Shown here piece by piece: positions 12,126 through 24,655 of a stretch of DNA of 64,000 nucleotides. The notes under the pieces were generated by a model. The model worked only from the letters and a program-made list of their open reading frames with translations, searched no databases and was not told where the DNA came from. This DNA comes from Haliotis asinina (Eukaryota; Mollusca; Gastropoda; Lepetellida; Haliotidae), in the NCBI RefSeq assembly GCF_037392515.1, contig NC_090288.1:7867501-7931500 (forward strand), in the 5' to 3' direction. Positions within the stretch are counted from its first letter, which is position 1. Every line of letters starts with the position of its first letter. A program made the translations under genes and the position numbers.

Positions 12126-12389
12126 AGTGAGTGAGTTTAGTTTTACGCCGCACTCAGCAATATTCCAGCTATATGGCGGCGGTCTGTAAATAATCGAGCC
12201 TGGACCAGACAATCCAGTGATCAACAACATGAGCATCGATCTGCGCAATTTGGAACCGATGACGTGTCAACCAAGTCAGCGAGCTTGACCACCCGATCCC
12301 GTTAGTCGCCTCTTACGACACGCTCAGTCGCCTTTTATGGCAAGCATGGGTTGCTGAAGGCCTATTCTACCCCGGGACCTTCACGGGTC
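12126..12389 (-). repeat. Full-length abalone-type SINE with target duplication
   Basis: It begins agtgagtgagtttagtttt, contains gccgcactcagcaatattcc and ggcggcggtctgtaaataat, and ends accttcacgggtc. It is flanked by a perfect 11-bp duplication, gactaggtata, at 12,115-12,125 and 12,390-12,400. The paralogous place near 30,330-30,343 lacks it, so the insertion is younger than the duplication that made the E/A and D/B blocks. Confidence 0.88.
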
Positions 12390-12461
12390 GACTAGGTATA
12401 AAGATTGTATTAGTTCCAAGTTAGTATTTATTAAATTCACGTTGAGTCACGTTTTTCAGTA

Positions 12462-12595
12462 TGGGTCTGTGGGATAGCCTAATGGTCAAAGTGTCTGCTC
12501 GTCACGGGTTCTAATCCCTGGGTTAAGTTGATTTCCCATGTCCACTGCCATGCTATTGCTGGGGTATGTGCTGTAAAATCATAGTCACCCTTTTA
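12462..12595 (+). repeat. tRNA-derived SINE, plus orientation
   Basis: Starts gggtctgtgggatagcctaa and carries a B-box-like cgggttctaatccc, then the body with ctattgctgggg. The tail is degraded. It is paralogous to 30,412-30,533, where the B box is better kept (cgggttcgaatcccc). Confidence 0.65.
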
Positions 12596-13530
12596 GTATG
12601 TCTGTCATGTGTATGATATATATCTTAATCGTAGAATATATGTTATTTTCATGTATGCTTAGTTTGCCCAACAGTCGTAAACTACTGAAGGAATGGTGTT
12701 ATATCCAGCTAGGGTCAATTCAGATATGTTTTTTCCAAGTGATAATGACAACATGCAAATCTTAGATCAAAATATGTGATGCGCTGCCTGCTGACGACAG
12801 GCCGCAGATTCAGATCCAAAAAGGAAGGTGCAGGGGAGCGCAATCCCCCACGCCCACCCACAACCCCACCTCCACCCCTCTCTTGTCCTCTAAATTTGCT
12901 GAATTAAGACAAAATGAGCTTCATTTTGTGCCATGATGCTTATAAGCATACTCTCACTGAATTTATTACAGGACCATTGAAACTCTCGTGAAATCAAGTA
13001 TGCACCCATCCACAACAACAAGCCCACAAATCATAGTAGCTGAATACTTCGTTTGTTAAAATGGGACATTTGATATGATTGAGATCTTTTAAAAAATAAC
13101 GAGATAAGCGGTGAGCACAAGCAAAAGTTCACGTCGTCCCTGAGAACCCTGGCACGCACCAATCGGCACCTATCTACCTGCCTATACAATATCATGCTTA
13201 CGTAAAAAGTAGTTGTCTATCCCAAAACAAGCCTGACGTTATATGTCCAGTGATTGTAGATTTCTTGACAGGAGCAGTTCATGTTGTTTATTCCAGGAAG
13301 TATATCTGAGACATGGCATGATGTTTCTTATATTTTATAGTGTATTTTCGTCTATGGGTATCTGATTTAAATGTAATTACTAGTTTTAAAATGAAATCTG
13401 TGGTAGTCTAGATCTTTTATTTTCCTATCGTGACGAGGTTTAATGATTTACTTTCATATATTATGAAATTATTATTTATATAGCTATAACTGATATAGCT
13501 GAAATGTTGGTGGTATGACTCTAAATCACC
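12596..13530. other. Non-coding; two widespread cluster repeats
   Basis: This stretch holds a repeat starting aaatttgctgaattaagaca near 12,890, also seen at 28,405, 28,590 and 30,843. It also holds the conserved upstream marker agcaaaagttcacgtcgtcc near 13,122, which recurs near 25,715, 31,338, 46,134 and 55,668. No gene. Confidence 0.6.
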
Positions 13531-13972
13531 CAGCATCCCAGTCCTTCCATGGCGGACATCAGTATCCCAGCCCTTCCATGGTTGACACCAGTATCCCAGC
13601 CCTTCTATGGTGGACACCAGAATCCCAGCCCTTCCATGGCAGACACCAGTATCCCAGCCCTTCCATGGTGGCCACCAGAATCCCAGCCCCTCCATGGTGG
13701 CCACCAGAATCCCAGCCCTTCTATGGTGGACACCAGAATCCCAGCCCTTCCATGGCAGACACCAGTATCCCAGCCCTTCCATGGTGGCCACCAGAATCCC
13801 AGCCCCTCCATGGTGGCCACCAGAATCCCAGCCCCTCCATGGTTGACACCAGAATCCCAGCCCTTCTATGGTGGACACCAGAATCCCAGCCCTTCCATGG
13901 CGGACACCAGTATCCCAGCCCTTCCATGGTGGACACCAGTATCCCAGCTCCCTCGCCATGGACACCAGTTTC
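13531..13972. repeat. 29-bp minisatellite, about 15 units
   Basis: The unit is 29 bp, for example catggtggacaccag followed by tatcccagcccttc, with variable bases around the second GG (gcgg, ttgg, gtgg, cagg types). Because 29 is not a multiple of three and stop codons are absent from the unit, several frames on both strands stay open across the array. These frames are not genes. A shorter, more diverged array lies at the paralogous place 32,036-32,300. Confidence 0.92.
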
Positions 13973-16900
13973 CGAGTGTGCCGGAAACGGGTGTCCCAGC
14001 ACCATCGTGGGGGCCGTCATGGAGTAGAGCTCATTTCTGACAGGTGTGAAGTCATCGGTCAAAAAGATGATTAATTTATTTCTAATCTCTCCACCTGGAT
14101 CCATACTTTGGTTGTTTGGTGGTGAACCCAATTATGCATTATGCATTATGTCCAAATTAATTAATCAGTACCCTCTCATGACACTTTACCTGGGTAGAAA
14201 ATGTAAGAGTTGTAATAGCAATATAGCATGTGATTTACATTATTCTTTTGTTGATATAGAAATATATCATGTGATTTAAGTCATTTGTAGACAATGAGTG
14301 GATTAAAATCATCACATCGGCAATATTTTAACCATATCGTGACTAAAACAATTCATTCTATCTTAATAGATAAAGGGAGAATCTGTCGAGATGGGGCAGT
14401 ACAATGACTCATAATCAGAGGTTTATAATTAAGCCTAGCATGGAACTTGAAGTTTTTGGGATAATATACATTGCTGGAGATTACCCGCAACTGAGGGAAG
14501 TTCATCGCTCTAGGGACCATGGGGAATTACAGCACCTTGGCTACCTGCTACCTAGTTGGATTTATATCATCCCTTCAGCCACTGGTGATTGTAGTCGAAT
14601 TTAGCCACAATTTAAAGTTATAATGATAAGTACTACGTTTAAACTATGTTGTAAGATTGATTTCTTTTGATAGCTTTGAGACCTACGTACCGTCTAAGGT
14701 GAGCAATTATTGTACAATAATTCAACCACTGTGAGGATACAGCTACTCACTATCTCGCCTGCTCGATTCAAACTACCGAGAGTGTGTATTCTTTTACAAA
14801 TCATCGACCAAAACGAATGTAATACTTCTATTTCTTTTTAAAATTCTAAATATAAATGATACTTAACATAACAGATTACTGTTTTGACATTTTGTAAATA
14901 TTTATCCCTTGGGATAAAAAAATATCAAAAATGAATACAATCATGACATGACATACTTGACTGTCAACGTCGCATAATGACTAGTTCAAAGATGGACTGT
15001 AGATGTAACCGATATAAGGTTCCATATCATGCAATTTAGTAATACCTGCTTCTGTGACCCACTTATTTTGCATCAGATCACGGATATTAATTCGGCTGAT
15101 CTCAGTGATGTTGATTCCTGTTTTCACATTCCCATATCGTCTACCTATCACCATTGATAAGGACACGAAAATAGTCACACGTGTCAACACACATGCACGT
15201 AGTTTTTCCATGACATCACCTTACAAGCCAAGTAGGGTGTCACCCAAAGGAGATTAAAATCTCATTAACTAACCCGGATCTTTTCGGATGCATTTTGTTG
15301 TCATAAATGCATGTGTCGTCCTTTGTTCCGCAATGTTTAACTGCCTGCACTGTATTGCACATAATGTACTTGCTCACATGATTCCATGCACTGGCTATAT
15401 TTAGCTACTTGCAGCACGAAACGAAACTACAGCGACGATTTGGTCCAGGAGTGAAGTGGATTCGTATACCTGTGATGAGTCTTTCTCGCACACCCGCCAT
15501 TTTCTCTCTGCACTTCTCCTTCGTAACAAATTGTGAACTGTGTCAATTTTGTAATTATAGTTTGTTATACCACATTTTGTATTATTAAATCATAATTCAC
15601 GAAATAAAAAATTCACAATGGCAGAGCATTTATAATGCATCAAGTTAAGTTTTCTGGCAGACTTGCTTTCCTGCTGCCCAGATGTGATGACAGGTACATG
15701 AACATCCATAACGTTTACAGTCAAAGCATTCATATTGCACGTCAGTTTCATACTCTCGTGTGTTTGCGTTTGGGGGTATTTTTAACCGTTTGAGTTTGGA
15801 TTTAGGTCAGGGCTATACATTGTAGCTTGGCCAGTCTAATAATGTGACATTTTGGGTCCAAAAACCAGGCCTTGAATGCTTTGAACGATGTTTTCGGTCT
15901 TTGTCCTACTGGAAAAGGTTTCATGACCACGTGTCTTACTTATGTCTCGTGCACTTATCACTATTTCGAGTTATTCAATCATTCATCATTTGAAGTCAAA
16001 CGGACTGTACTCACACAAATCACTCCATATGCATACAGACATATTCAGAACGTCATATTTGGTATTGATGGTGTATGAACACGAGCAAAACTGACGTATT
16101 TCTACTTTTGAGTGTCCATATTGCAGAGCATACCATTGGACGTTTTCTGACACATTTTTACAGTAAGTGCATTTCATTTACTCTAAACGCAGGGCTCCTT
16201 TGTCTTGGTGAAATACCTCACACGCCCTGTCCCCACCAGTCTGTGGGTCGGTGAAAGCGTTTGGACGTCAAGCCGATGAATGAGAGAGTGATTTAATGCT
16301 TAACTTCACACCGGCAATGTTTCAACCATATGGTGACGAAAACGATTTTACATTCCTGAATGCGGCGTAAAACCACACTCATTCGCTATTGTATTGTGTA
16401 TTGTGCTGCAAACGATTTAATGTACGAGTTGCTGATGTCTTTCGACTATGACTCCTATGATAGTTTGTGACAATATCAGGAATATTCATTTGACTGCACA
16501 TCTGACAATGGGCATTTTCCATTTCTCATGTCAGGGAATAACAATCTCACTAACCTACTCGATCCAATGAATAGACTAACTGACCCAGTGATTGGTTTAG
16601 TTTAACAGTAAACAAAAACAAAATAATCCGTGTTTCTATACTGTTTATTCTGTCGATTTCAAGCCGCCACATCAACATGAAGCTGAAAATATTAAATCCT
16701 CTTCGCATTTTGATAATTTTCTTCTTCAAGAAGTAGACTTCAAGTAATGAGTATTTGTCCCACTGGTACCTTTTCAGTGTAGATATTACCCTCGTACTGG
16801 CGAAGCGACGAATCGTACCTGCCAGCTCACTCAACGAATGTTGAATACGTGTTCCCTTCCGGTACAGCTATCAGTAAAAGCCACCCAAATATTTTACTAA

Positions 16901-17431
16901 TTTTTGCTCATTATTCATACAGGGGTGACAATGGCCGTTCACACTTTCTCGTCTATGTATCAATCTCCACTCTGACTGAGTACTGTGAGATTCACGAATT
17001 TACATATGTATGTCTTCCGCGTTCAGTGACTGTTCGGCTTCAGCTTCTAAGACTTCAGCCCAGTTTCAAAACGAGGCATATGTGGTACATGCGGTCTCAC
17101 CTGAGGCAAGAGAGCTTGTTCAAAACTGCCTCTGTTCACCCAGCAGAAAATGGGTACCTGATGGGATAGGTCAGAGGACTACTAATCTCTTACAGGCCGC
17201 TTGTGTTATCAGGGCTAATAATAATCCTGCGCTAGGACCATAGTGTCGCTGAGGATGTAGCGCAATATACATGGACTAATTGTTATTGTTGATATAATGT
17301 AGTATTATGTAGTATTATATTGTAGCAGTATTCAGTATTTGTATATGTGAGCATATATACTCCTCATTTTATGTGGAAACGCATGGCAAATTCGCAACGG
17401 TTCCGTCAGGACGGCAAAAAGGACCTTTTGT
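13973..17431. other. Non-coding part of the duplicated block
   Basis: This is the space between the 29-bp minisatellite and the end of gene A. It holds a Tc1-like scrap (15,805-15,925) and a SINE tail fragment near 16,310-16,390 (gaatgcggcgtaaaaccaca). Short frames near 14,981-15,211 (minus) and 16,849-17,169 (plus) are preserved at 33.3 and 35.4 kb, but only because the whole block was duplicated recently. Confidence 0.55.
15805..15925 (-). mobile_element. Tc1-like transposase scrap, internally deleted
   Basis: On the minus strand, text equivalent to LDWPSY and SPDLNPN is visible: the run before the third catalytic residue of Tc1 transposases. An upstream piece reads QRPKTSFKAFKAWFLDPK in another frame. 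The paralogous copy at 34,085-34,380 keeps about 290 bp more. Copy 1 joins ctggaaaa directly to ggtttcatgacc. Confidence 0.55.
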
Positions 17432-20400
17432 CTATGGTGTTTCAGAGGAAGGGTGGTTACAGTTTTGTGATAAACTACCATTATTGACAACCTCAGCAGC
17501 AGCAGCATCAGAAGCAGCAACATCGGTGACATGGCTGTCGTCCGTTATGTCTGACGGTGAGCACTTTGTGTCACACTCTGGCTTCACGACGCCCTTGATG
17601 TCGAGTGCAACGTCTCTATCAATCACGTCTGTCTTTGTGCCAACATTCGCATCAGGAGCAGCAACATCGGTCACATGGCTGTCGTCTGTTATGTCGGACC
17701 TAAAACACTTCGTGTCACGCTCTGACGTCACTAATTTCTTGATGTAGAGTGTTACTTCCTCTTCCATCATTCCGGTCTTTGTGGCCACATCCGCATCAGA
17801 AGCAGCAACATCAGTGACATGGCTGCCGTCCGTTATGTCTGACGGTGAGCACTTTGTGCCACACTCTGGCTTCATGACGCCCTTGATGTCGAGTGCAACG
17901 TCTCTATCAATCACGTCTGTATTTGTGACATCAGCATCAGAACCAGCAACATCGATGACATGGCTGCCGTCTGTTTTGTCTGACGGAGAGCACTTTGTAT
18001 TAGGGGCTGGCTTCAAAACGCCCTTGATGTCGAGTACAACTTCTCCATCAATCAGTCCTTCATCAGCAACATTGGTGACATGGCTGTCGTTAGTTTTGTC
18101 TGACGGAGAGTCCTTTGTGTCACACTCTGGCTTCACGACGTTCTTAGAGTCGAGTGCAACGTCTCCACCTATCACGTCTGTCTTTGTGCCAACATCAGCA
18201 TCAGAATCAGCAACATCGGTAACATGGCTGTCGTTAGTTTTGTCTGACGGGGAGCAGTTTGTGTCAGGGTCTGGCTTCACAACTCTCCTGAAGTCGAGTG
18301 CAAGTTCTCCATCAATCATGCCTGTTTTTGTGCCAACATCCGCATCAGGAGCAGCAACATCGGTCACATGGCTGTCGTCTGTTATGTCGGACATAAAACA
18401 CTTCGTGTCACACTCTGGCGTCACTACTTTCTTGATGTAGAGTGCAACTTCCTCTTCCATCAGTCCGGTCTTTGTGGCCACATCCGCATCAGAAGCAGCA
18501 ACATCAGTGACATGGCTGCCGTTCATTATGCCTGACGAAGGGCACTTTGTGTCACACTCTCGCTTGACGACTCTCTTGAAGTCGTGTGCAACTTCTCCAT
18601 CAGTCACTCCTCTCTTTGTAGCCACATCCGTATTAGCACCTTCATCAGAACCGGCAACATTAATGACATGGGTGCCGTCCGTTACGTCTGACGTAGAGCA
18701 CTTCCAGTCACGGACTGGCTTCCTGACTCTTTTGAAGCTCAGCACGTCTTCTCCATCGATCACGCCTGTCTTTGTGGCAAAGTCCACCTCACACCTGCAA
18801 CCGAATAACCTGTATCACCTACTCTCTCATCAATGGCACCATAAATGTGCTTCACACTTTGTACCCACGTGGGGCATCGAATCAAAGCCTTGTCGTGACG
18901 AGCGAACGCATTAACCACTAGGCCAGTCCACTACTCCATTTGTATGAGATCCGAAATGTCCATATCGTTGGCTGTATAGGAATCATTCTCAAAAGATGCA
19001 GCTTTTTCACGTATCAAGATTAAAACTTCAATATAACCGTCAAAGTTTTCAGTGTGTTAAAAAATTGATATCTCCTGCATTAGCAACCTGTAATCTGGCT
19101 TGGAAATCTTTTATTACAAACAAAAGGACCTATTACTATTTACTAAATCAGGTGTCTACTGTGCAGTAAATTTCATTTAAGAAGATATTGTTTCTCGAGT
19201 AGTTGAGAAGAATAGACCTTTTCCCATTCCTGGTAGACGTTTATCATTTTCTTGCTGAATTTTGTGAAAGTTGGACTCCCTATCATACATTAAGAACTTC
19301 TCGTTGAGAGTGATAAACATGTGGTGTTAAGTTCAAGACACATTTTTCAACACACTGTTAAAATTTAAAGGTAAACATTTGGGAATATTTTGTACCGGTG
19401 TCTTTTATGTAACATCAATTATCAGTTTTAAAAAATTCCAAACATATGTGTTTCTCTTTGCATTTTGAACGATTATTATAACACAGGGGTGTTGTCTGAA
19501 ATGGGAAAGGGAATAGCCAATATTTTTTTCTGAATTTCCATTTCCATTTTGTCTCTCACATAACAGTCTTTTCAGTAACAGCTATTTTGTTATTGGAAAG
19601 ACAATCAGTGTTATTTCAAAGAAACATATCTCCATTAGTCAAATATTCTTTTTATTTTAATGTCAATGTCATTAACGGCTGAACCTGCATTTGCTATGTG
19701 CTCACATTAGGACTATTACGTTTATGTTTGAAGTAACAACTGACATTTTCCCTAACAATTTGTATGTATCTTTTAAAAATACCCGTTACTTATAGGACTT
19801 ATGTAGTTACTGCAAAGAGAGTTTAATATAAATGATCTTTGTTTTTTGTGTTTCTTTCCTGATTGATTCGGATGTGCATTAATATATGATACACAATTAC
19901 CTTATGCTTAACACAGAAGTCTGTTCTTGAAACTTTGAATGCTTATATCCATTTTAAAGACTGTTGTTTGAAAGACAGTGTGTGACTGACCATACTAATT
20001 ATGACAGTGTAATAATCAGTCTGCAAAAAGCTTTGAACATCTAGTTTCCTAAGTGAAGTTAATTGGTGATAATCTAAAACAAAAGATCAGTGAATCATTC
20101 TTTTCTGAAGTAGCAAGATGGGTATGACAAATACTGAGATATATTATCTTGATTTATGTGTTACTTTGACAGCTTGAGGCAGCTGATCAAAACTTTGATA
20201 CTTTTGCTAGTAGCAAGCCCGTTTAACAGTTTGAGGCAAATGATCAAAACCTGGATTCTTTTGTTAGTTGTAAACCTGTTTGACAGTTTGAGGATGGTAA
20301 GTAAAACTTTGATACGTTTGTTACTTTTAAATTTGTTGGACTGTTTGATAAATTCATGACAATCACTGTCAAACGTCTCGTCAAACCCTTTTTTCTCTGA

Positions 20401-23400
20401 GATCCTAAAAGAAACAAATTTCAAGATGGTGACTGCTACTTTAATTGTTAATTTAAAGCACAATGTCTATAGTGATTTTAATTCTTCTTTATCGACCATT
20501 ACCGTGTTCTGAAATGTCTTTCCAGTAACACTGACATGCCTTTAAGGTAACAAATAGGCAAAGTTCTAAATATAGACTATATATTTTGCTCTTCAAGTAT
20601 GGTAAAACAATACTTTAGAAACGGATTGATGTGAACCTAGCTTATCATCAATACCACTGATGTATTCTTATCCTAACTCAAATATACAAATGAATTGTCT
20701 TCTCTATAACAAACATGTCGTTGTTAGTCACCTAATTTGAAGATATGGATGTAACTTGTAACACTTACTATATTTCTAAATGTAAAACGCAAAGATTTTA
20801 GTTACAATTAAATAGTTTTTCAAATTTATTTGACATATTTTCTTTCCAATAACGTAGAGTATCTTTGACATAATGATACTGTCCTTCATTAGCAGGACTA
20901 GAAAGTAAATGTTTTATGATCTAAAGAGTAAGACATTGTCAGAAATCAGTCAGAAATATCAAATTATTCTCTCCAAATCACCCTAAGTGCAATACTTTTT
21001 ATGAGAGGCAGTTGAGGGGAAACTATGAGCACTGAAAAGTACTAGCAGATTTCACCATTTCATCTGACACAGTGTAGAACAGGTTTATTTCATAAACACG
21101 CAATCATAGAACTGAATTTGTGAGGGTGTGTAACAAAATAACAGCTAATGGCAAGAGTCGATTACATGGGTCTGCCTATATTGTGAATGTGTATTTGTTT
21201 CAGCAGTTCTACAGCCGTACGGTGTTTGTAAACAACCGAACGTGGACCCAACGATCCAGTGATTTTAACGTTCACTAATCTACCTGCACCAATGTACCTC
21301 TATACACTATGAACGTTACTGAAATTTGCATTGTGTTTACTTCAGAATTATACCATTTTTCATCAAAAGCCTAAGCCAAGCCCACAACAGATATTTACAA
21401 AACGTATCTTAATAATACTTACATTTTGCCATTGATTACAAAGCTCCTCTTGCTAGCTTGCATATATTCTTTGTATCTATCCTCAAATATTTGACTGTCG
21501 GTGACATCACTCCATGTTCCCTCAGGACTCTTCCATGACCATGTCCAAACTCCTGTCGACGAGTTCCTCAGATTGACTTCTTCTTCCTTCTCCTCCTGTC
21601 TCTCTTTCGCCTCCACTCGGAACTGTCCATTTTGGTTACAACCCGTAGTAAGTTTCTCTGATACTTTGATTTTTCCTCTTGTACTACATCCGGTGTTAGC
21701 AGAATAACTAGTCAATTTATGCCGGTTATTTGGTTTGGGTATGTCTTTGTTGTATCCATCAATGAACATGCCCTGTGTTCCAGTTGAGCATTGAACCTGT
21801 CTGTCCTCGTGTTCGACTGGATGATTCTTTTTGGTTGCTATGGATTTAAGAATTTTGAAAACAACTTCTTTTTCCTGATAATTTGATGGACGTATTCCGT
21901 AACGTCGGAGACAATGTAACGGTTGGTTAGCCGTAATATCATGAGAAGAATTACACCTGTATGAGGCCACGCAAGTTCCATGGAGGAATTTTGAACATAC
22001 GTGCATGAATCCGCATTGAGCGTTGTTGCAGCCTTTAGGCTTGTTGTAGTAATTGCATATCGCTGGAACAGTTGTGGAATTTCTATATCTCAGTGAACGC
22101 AGAACTTCGATTTCAATTTCCGTTTTGAATGTGTGCAACAACGATTTCCTCAAAACCTCTTTATTGTGTTCTGTGTCCATGTCATGACCAAAGATACATG
22201 TCTTCCCCTGTTCTTGCATGGTACATTTGCTCAAAACGAAATATTTGCAGATGTGAAGGCTCCTGCAGTCTTGTCTGCATGACCCCGCTTTCCTTGAATG
22301 TTGCTGACACAGGAGTAGATTTGGATGACCAGTCACAAGAAACTTATCCTCAGCTACTGTTTCTTCCACTTCACCATCCTCAATCACTCTCTCATCCCTG
22401 TCAGTGTCGCCCTCTATTTCAAAAACGCTGTTATAAGTTTTCAAGAAATCAAATAGAGTTTGCGTGTTGGAAAAATTGATAATCCTTTTCTGGTGAAGAG
22501 TTTTTCTCAAGTTTGCTAAATGAACCTTGCCAAGGTAATCTACACATACTGTTCGAAGAATCAAACTGGCCAGGTCTTCTTTCTCTGCTGTACTTGATGA
22601 CTTTATTCTCTCTTCTGAATCAATTGGCTCAACCGAGGGCGTGGTTACACAGTTGAATCCCTGAGTTACAGACGGATTCCAGTCGTGGACGCTTTCGTTG
22701 TCTTCGATATATTGTTGCATATTTACTCCGATTTCAGCTAATGACAGGTTCCTTCTGACAGGTTCCCTTTGATTAAAATAGCCTCGATTAAATGAATTAT
22801 CTTCCCCTTTGTCATCGTTCCATTTGTGTTTCTTTCTTCTGATCCTATCCGGTGACCTGCTTCTGTCATTTCGGAAGACGCCTGGTCCAGATGACTTATT
22901 ATCAGGGTGGGGCCTTTTCCCACATCTGCTCATCCTTCCTAAATGCATCCCATCCTTTTCCTGCGAACCAGATCGTTTGCTAGTCTCAATGAATCTTACT
23001 CCTACATTATTTCCTTTACTCATGCCCTTTCTGCTGGTCCGACCTATGTCCTCTACTGTACGCTGGTCCCATCGATGTCCACCAGGATTCCAACTTGTCC
23101 CTCTTATTGCACTCCCATCTTTTATGTCCTTATGCACTACCTCCACTCTTCGGACAATGTCTTGTGCATGTCCGACGTCACTCTCACCGACATCGTGGTT
23201 TTGAAGCCTGTGCCTCAGATCTGTACCAGTAACACATATGCTCTAACGATTGTGCATTTAAGATCGACAAAGTGATGTTTCACAATGGCATAAATGTGCA
23301 TGTTGTTAGATTTCATATCATAAAATATAATTTCAAAGATCAATTTCATTTCGTGTGATATCACCAATGGCCAATGAAATATGTTTCTAAGGATGGCCAA

Positions 23401-23762
23401 GTCTGGTATTCTTTAGCACAAACATTTCAAATTATTACATCATGCTTTACAGATGTTTGCCTACACTGATTTTCATACTTTTGTCATTTTATCGCAGATA
23501 TTGATATTTATCCGTGCCAAATCTGTGCTATGATTTACAAAAGAAAGAAAATGCATAATGCTTCAAAATTCACAGATTAGTTACTTTCCATAGAACACAT
23601 TAGGCGTAACTAATCGCTGTTGTTACAACATAGAAATTAACATGTAACATAATCCTCACCATCATGAGCCAGTCCTCGATCTTGTCCTCGATCGCGACCT
23701 TGTCCTCGTCCTTCCTCATCTTCCTGACCCTGTCGTAGGTGCTGCTTGTTGTGCCTTGCCAT
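17432..23762 (-). CDS. ZAP/PARP12-like CCCH zinc-finger protein with WWE and 48-residue repeats (copy A)
   Basis: Three-exon model, minus strand: exon 1 23,762-23,660 (ATG of MARHNKQ; RG/QD-rich; phase-1 GTGAGG donor), exon 2 23,220-21,423 (acceptor GGTACAG; donor GTAAGT), exon 3 18,794-17,432 (acceptor TTGCAG; TAG stop). Phases match, giving about 1,087 residues. In order: RG-rich start (1-35); basic RS stretch (SRSPDRIRRKKHK); winged-helix segment ~251-305; CCCH fingers at ~339-357, 359-380, 423-441 and 443-461 (finger 2 CX7CX8CX3H, as in ZAP); WWE domain ~590-665 across the exon 2/3 junction; then nine ~48-residue repeats. In vertebrates these fingers bind viral RNA and WWE binds ADP-ribose. 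No PARP catalytic domain is present. The first ATG and stop are inferred from the sequence alone. Confidence 0.8.
17450..18790 (-). repeat. Coding repeat array in exon 3 of copy A (9 units)
   Basis: Nine units of 42-52 residues (mostly 48) follow the pattern DVATKTGxxxxxVALDxKxVVKPE, CDTKCSPSD, then SHVTDVAxSDA. Units are acidic and polar with a conserved C-x3-C. Unit 1 is the end of the WWE domain itself. The complementary strand is also largely open across the array, which is a composition artefact. Confidence 0.88.
18826..18930 (-). repeat. SINE fragment in intron 2 of copy A
   Basis: Reverse-oriented SINE piece with caccataaatgtgcttcac, tgtacccacgtggggcatcg and cattaaccactaggcca. It is paralogous to 38,100-38,205 in copy B and related to 48,713-48,832 in copy C's intron 2. 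Confidence 0.65.
18931..21422. other. Intron 2 of copy A, non-coding
   Basis: AT-rich intron sequence, nearly identical to 38.2-40.85 kb of copy B. It includes one unit plus a partial unit of a 114-bp repeat (20,160-20,350) and a SINE scrap near 21,210-21,260. No other exon was recognised. Confidence 0.55.
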
Positions 23763-24483
23763 AACTGATGTGGTAGTGAATCCCGGATTGTCTGGTCCAG
23801 ACTCGATTATTTATAAATCGTAGTTACACAGGTAGAACACCGCGATAAACAACAACAATCCACAGCCACCTGATATGGTAGTGAATACGATCTTAGGGTA
23901 CCTGTCGTCCCAATTATGTGGAAACACACCCGGCGTCACACTGTTTCAAGACTGTGGTACTGACTGTTCGATAATCGACTCTCACAGTATATCTCACGTC
24001 AGACTGATCACTCTACCTGAAACATAATCTTCCAGAAGGTTCAATGAAGGACGACAAGGTCTGATGAGCAGCCCGTGCATTACAAAGCCTCACCTCAGCC
24101 TGCTACGCTGAATTGTAACCCAAGGAAGAGTATTTCGACCTGTGTACTATCACACAAAACGTAGTTAAAAGAGAGAGCACTTTGTGGTGTGCTGAAAGGC
24201 ATCCTTGTTTACTGTGACAATTTTGTCAATTGAAATAAACGTGACAGTCTATGAATATGTTTCCTAGAAGTTATTACAACAACGGTTCATGGAAAAGCCT
24301 GATTGTATAGGGACTTCATACCTCGTTATCACATGAAGAGGCTTGTTCCCGGAAGTACGCAAATCTATAAGACATGACAGAACGGTTAATATACGCTCTT
24401 TACACTGCTGGGTTGATTGAGGAAAACATTCAGAGGTCCTGATGACCTTTTCCAGATCTGATAAACCGGAATGACTCATACAC

Positions 24484-24655
24484 TGAGAAGAGTGAGCGAC
24501 TGAGCATGGTTTTACGCTGTTTTGTAGCAATATTCGATCATTGTGGGGACTTCAGTGTGTGAAGAATTCGGCTCCACACGACCGAGTCTGCAGCGTGATG
24601 AGTGGACGCTTTAACCGCTACCCCATCACCCCTTCAGACAAGTAGGTGAAAGCAT
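24484..24655 (-). repeat. tRNA-derived SINE, degraded
   Basis: Contains gagtgagcgactgagcatgg, tttacgctgtttt, caatattcgatcattgtggg and the complement of a tRNA-like head (gtgatgagtggacgctttaa). It matches 44,777-44,962. Confidence 0.65.

Larger units (their letters stand above)
12400..24150. repeat. Segmental duplication, copy 1 (E flank plus gene A)
   Basis: This stretch is matched in the same order by 30,345-43,560, at an offset growing from about 17.9 to 19.5 kb. Long runs such as 14,980-15,700 against 33,267-33,985, and the whole of gene A against gene B, differ at only occasional bases by eye. The growing offset comes from extra material in copy 2: about 0.3 kb near 34.2 kb, 693 bp in the repeat exon, and extra 114-bp units in the intron. 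Confidence 0.9.

Noticed and set aside
13531-13972. CRISPR-like array
   Set aside because: No constant repeat with unique spacers, and the genome is clearly eukaryotic; it is a minisatellite.
13417-14131. Several 130-180 codon frames on both strands
   Set aside because: All lie over the 29-bp minisatellite and are open only because its unit lacks stops.
14981-15211. 76-codon minus-strand frame preserved at 33,267-33,497
   Set aside because: Preserved only to the same degree as the surrounding non-coding block, so duplication explains it; no recognised domain.
16849-17169. 106-codon plus-strand frame preserved at 35,426-35,746
   Set aside because: Same argument: recent block duplication, with amino-acid changes at about the background rate and no domain.
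17373-18914. Three plus-strand open frames over the repeat exon of copy A (also 35,950-38,184 in copy B)
   Set aside because: They are antisense shadows of the minus-strand coding repeats; the minus strand has the WWE continuation, matching splice sites and the longer frame.
20156-20463. Open frames on both strands near 20.2 kb and 39.4-39.97 kb
   Set aside because: They follow the 114-bp intronic repeat, whose length is divisible by three.
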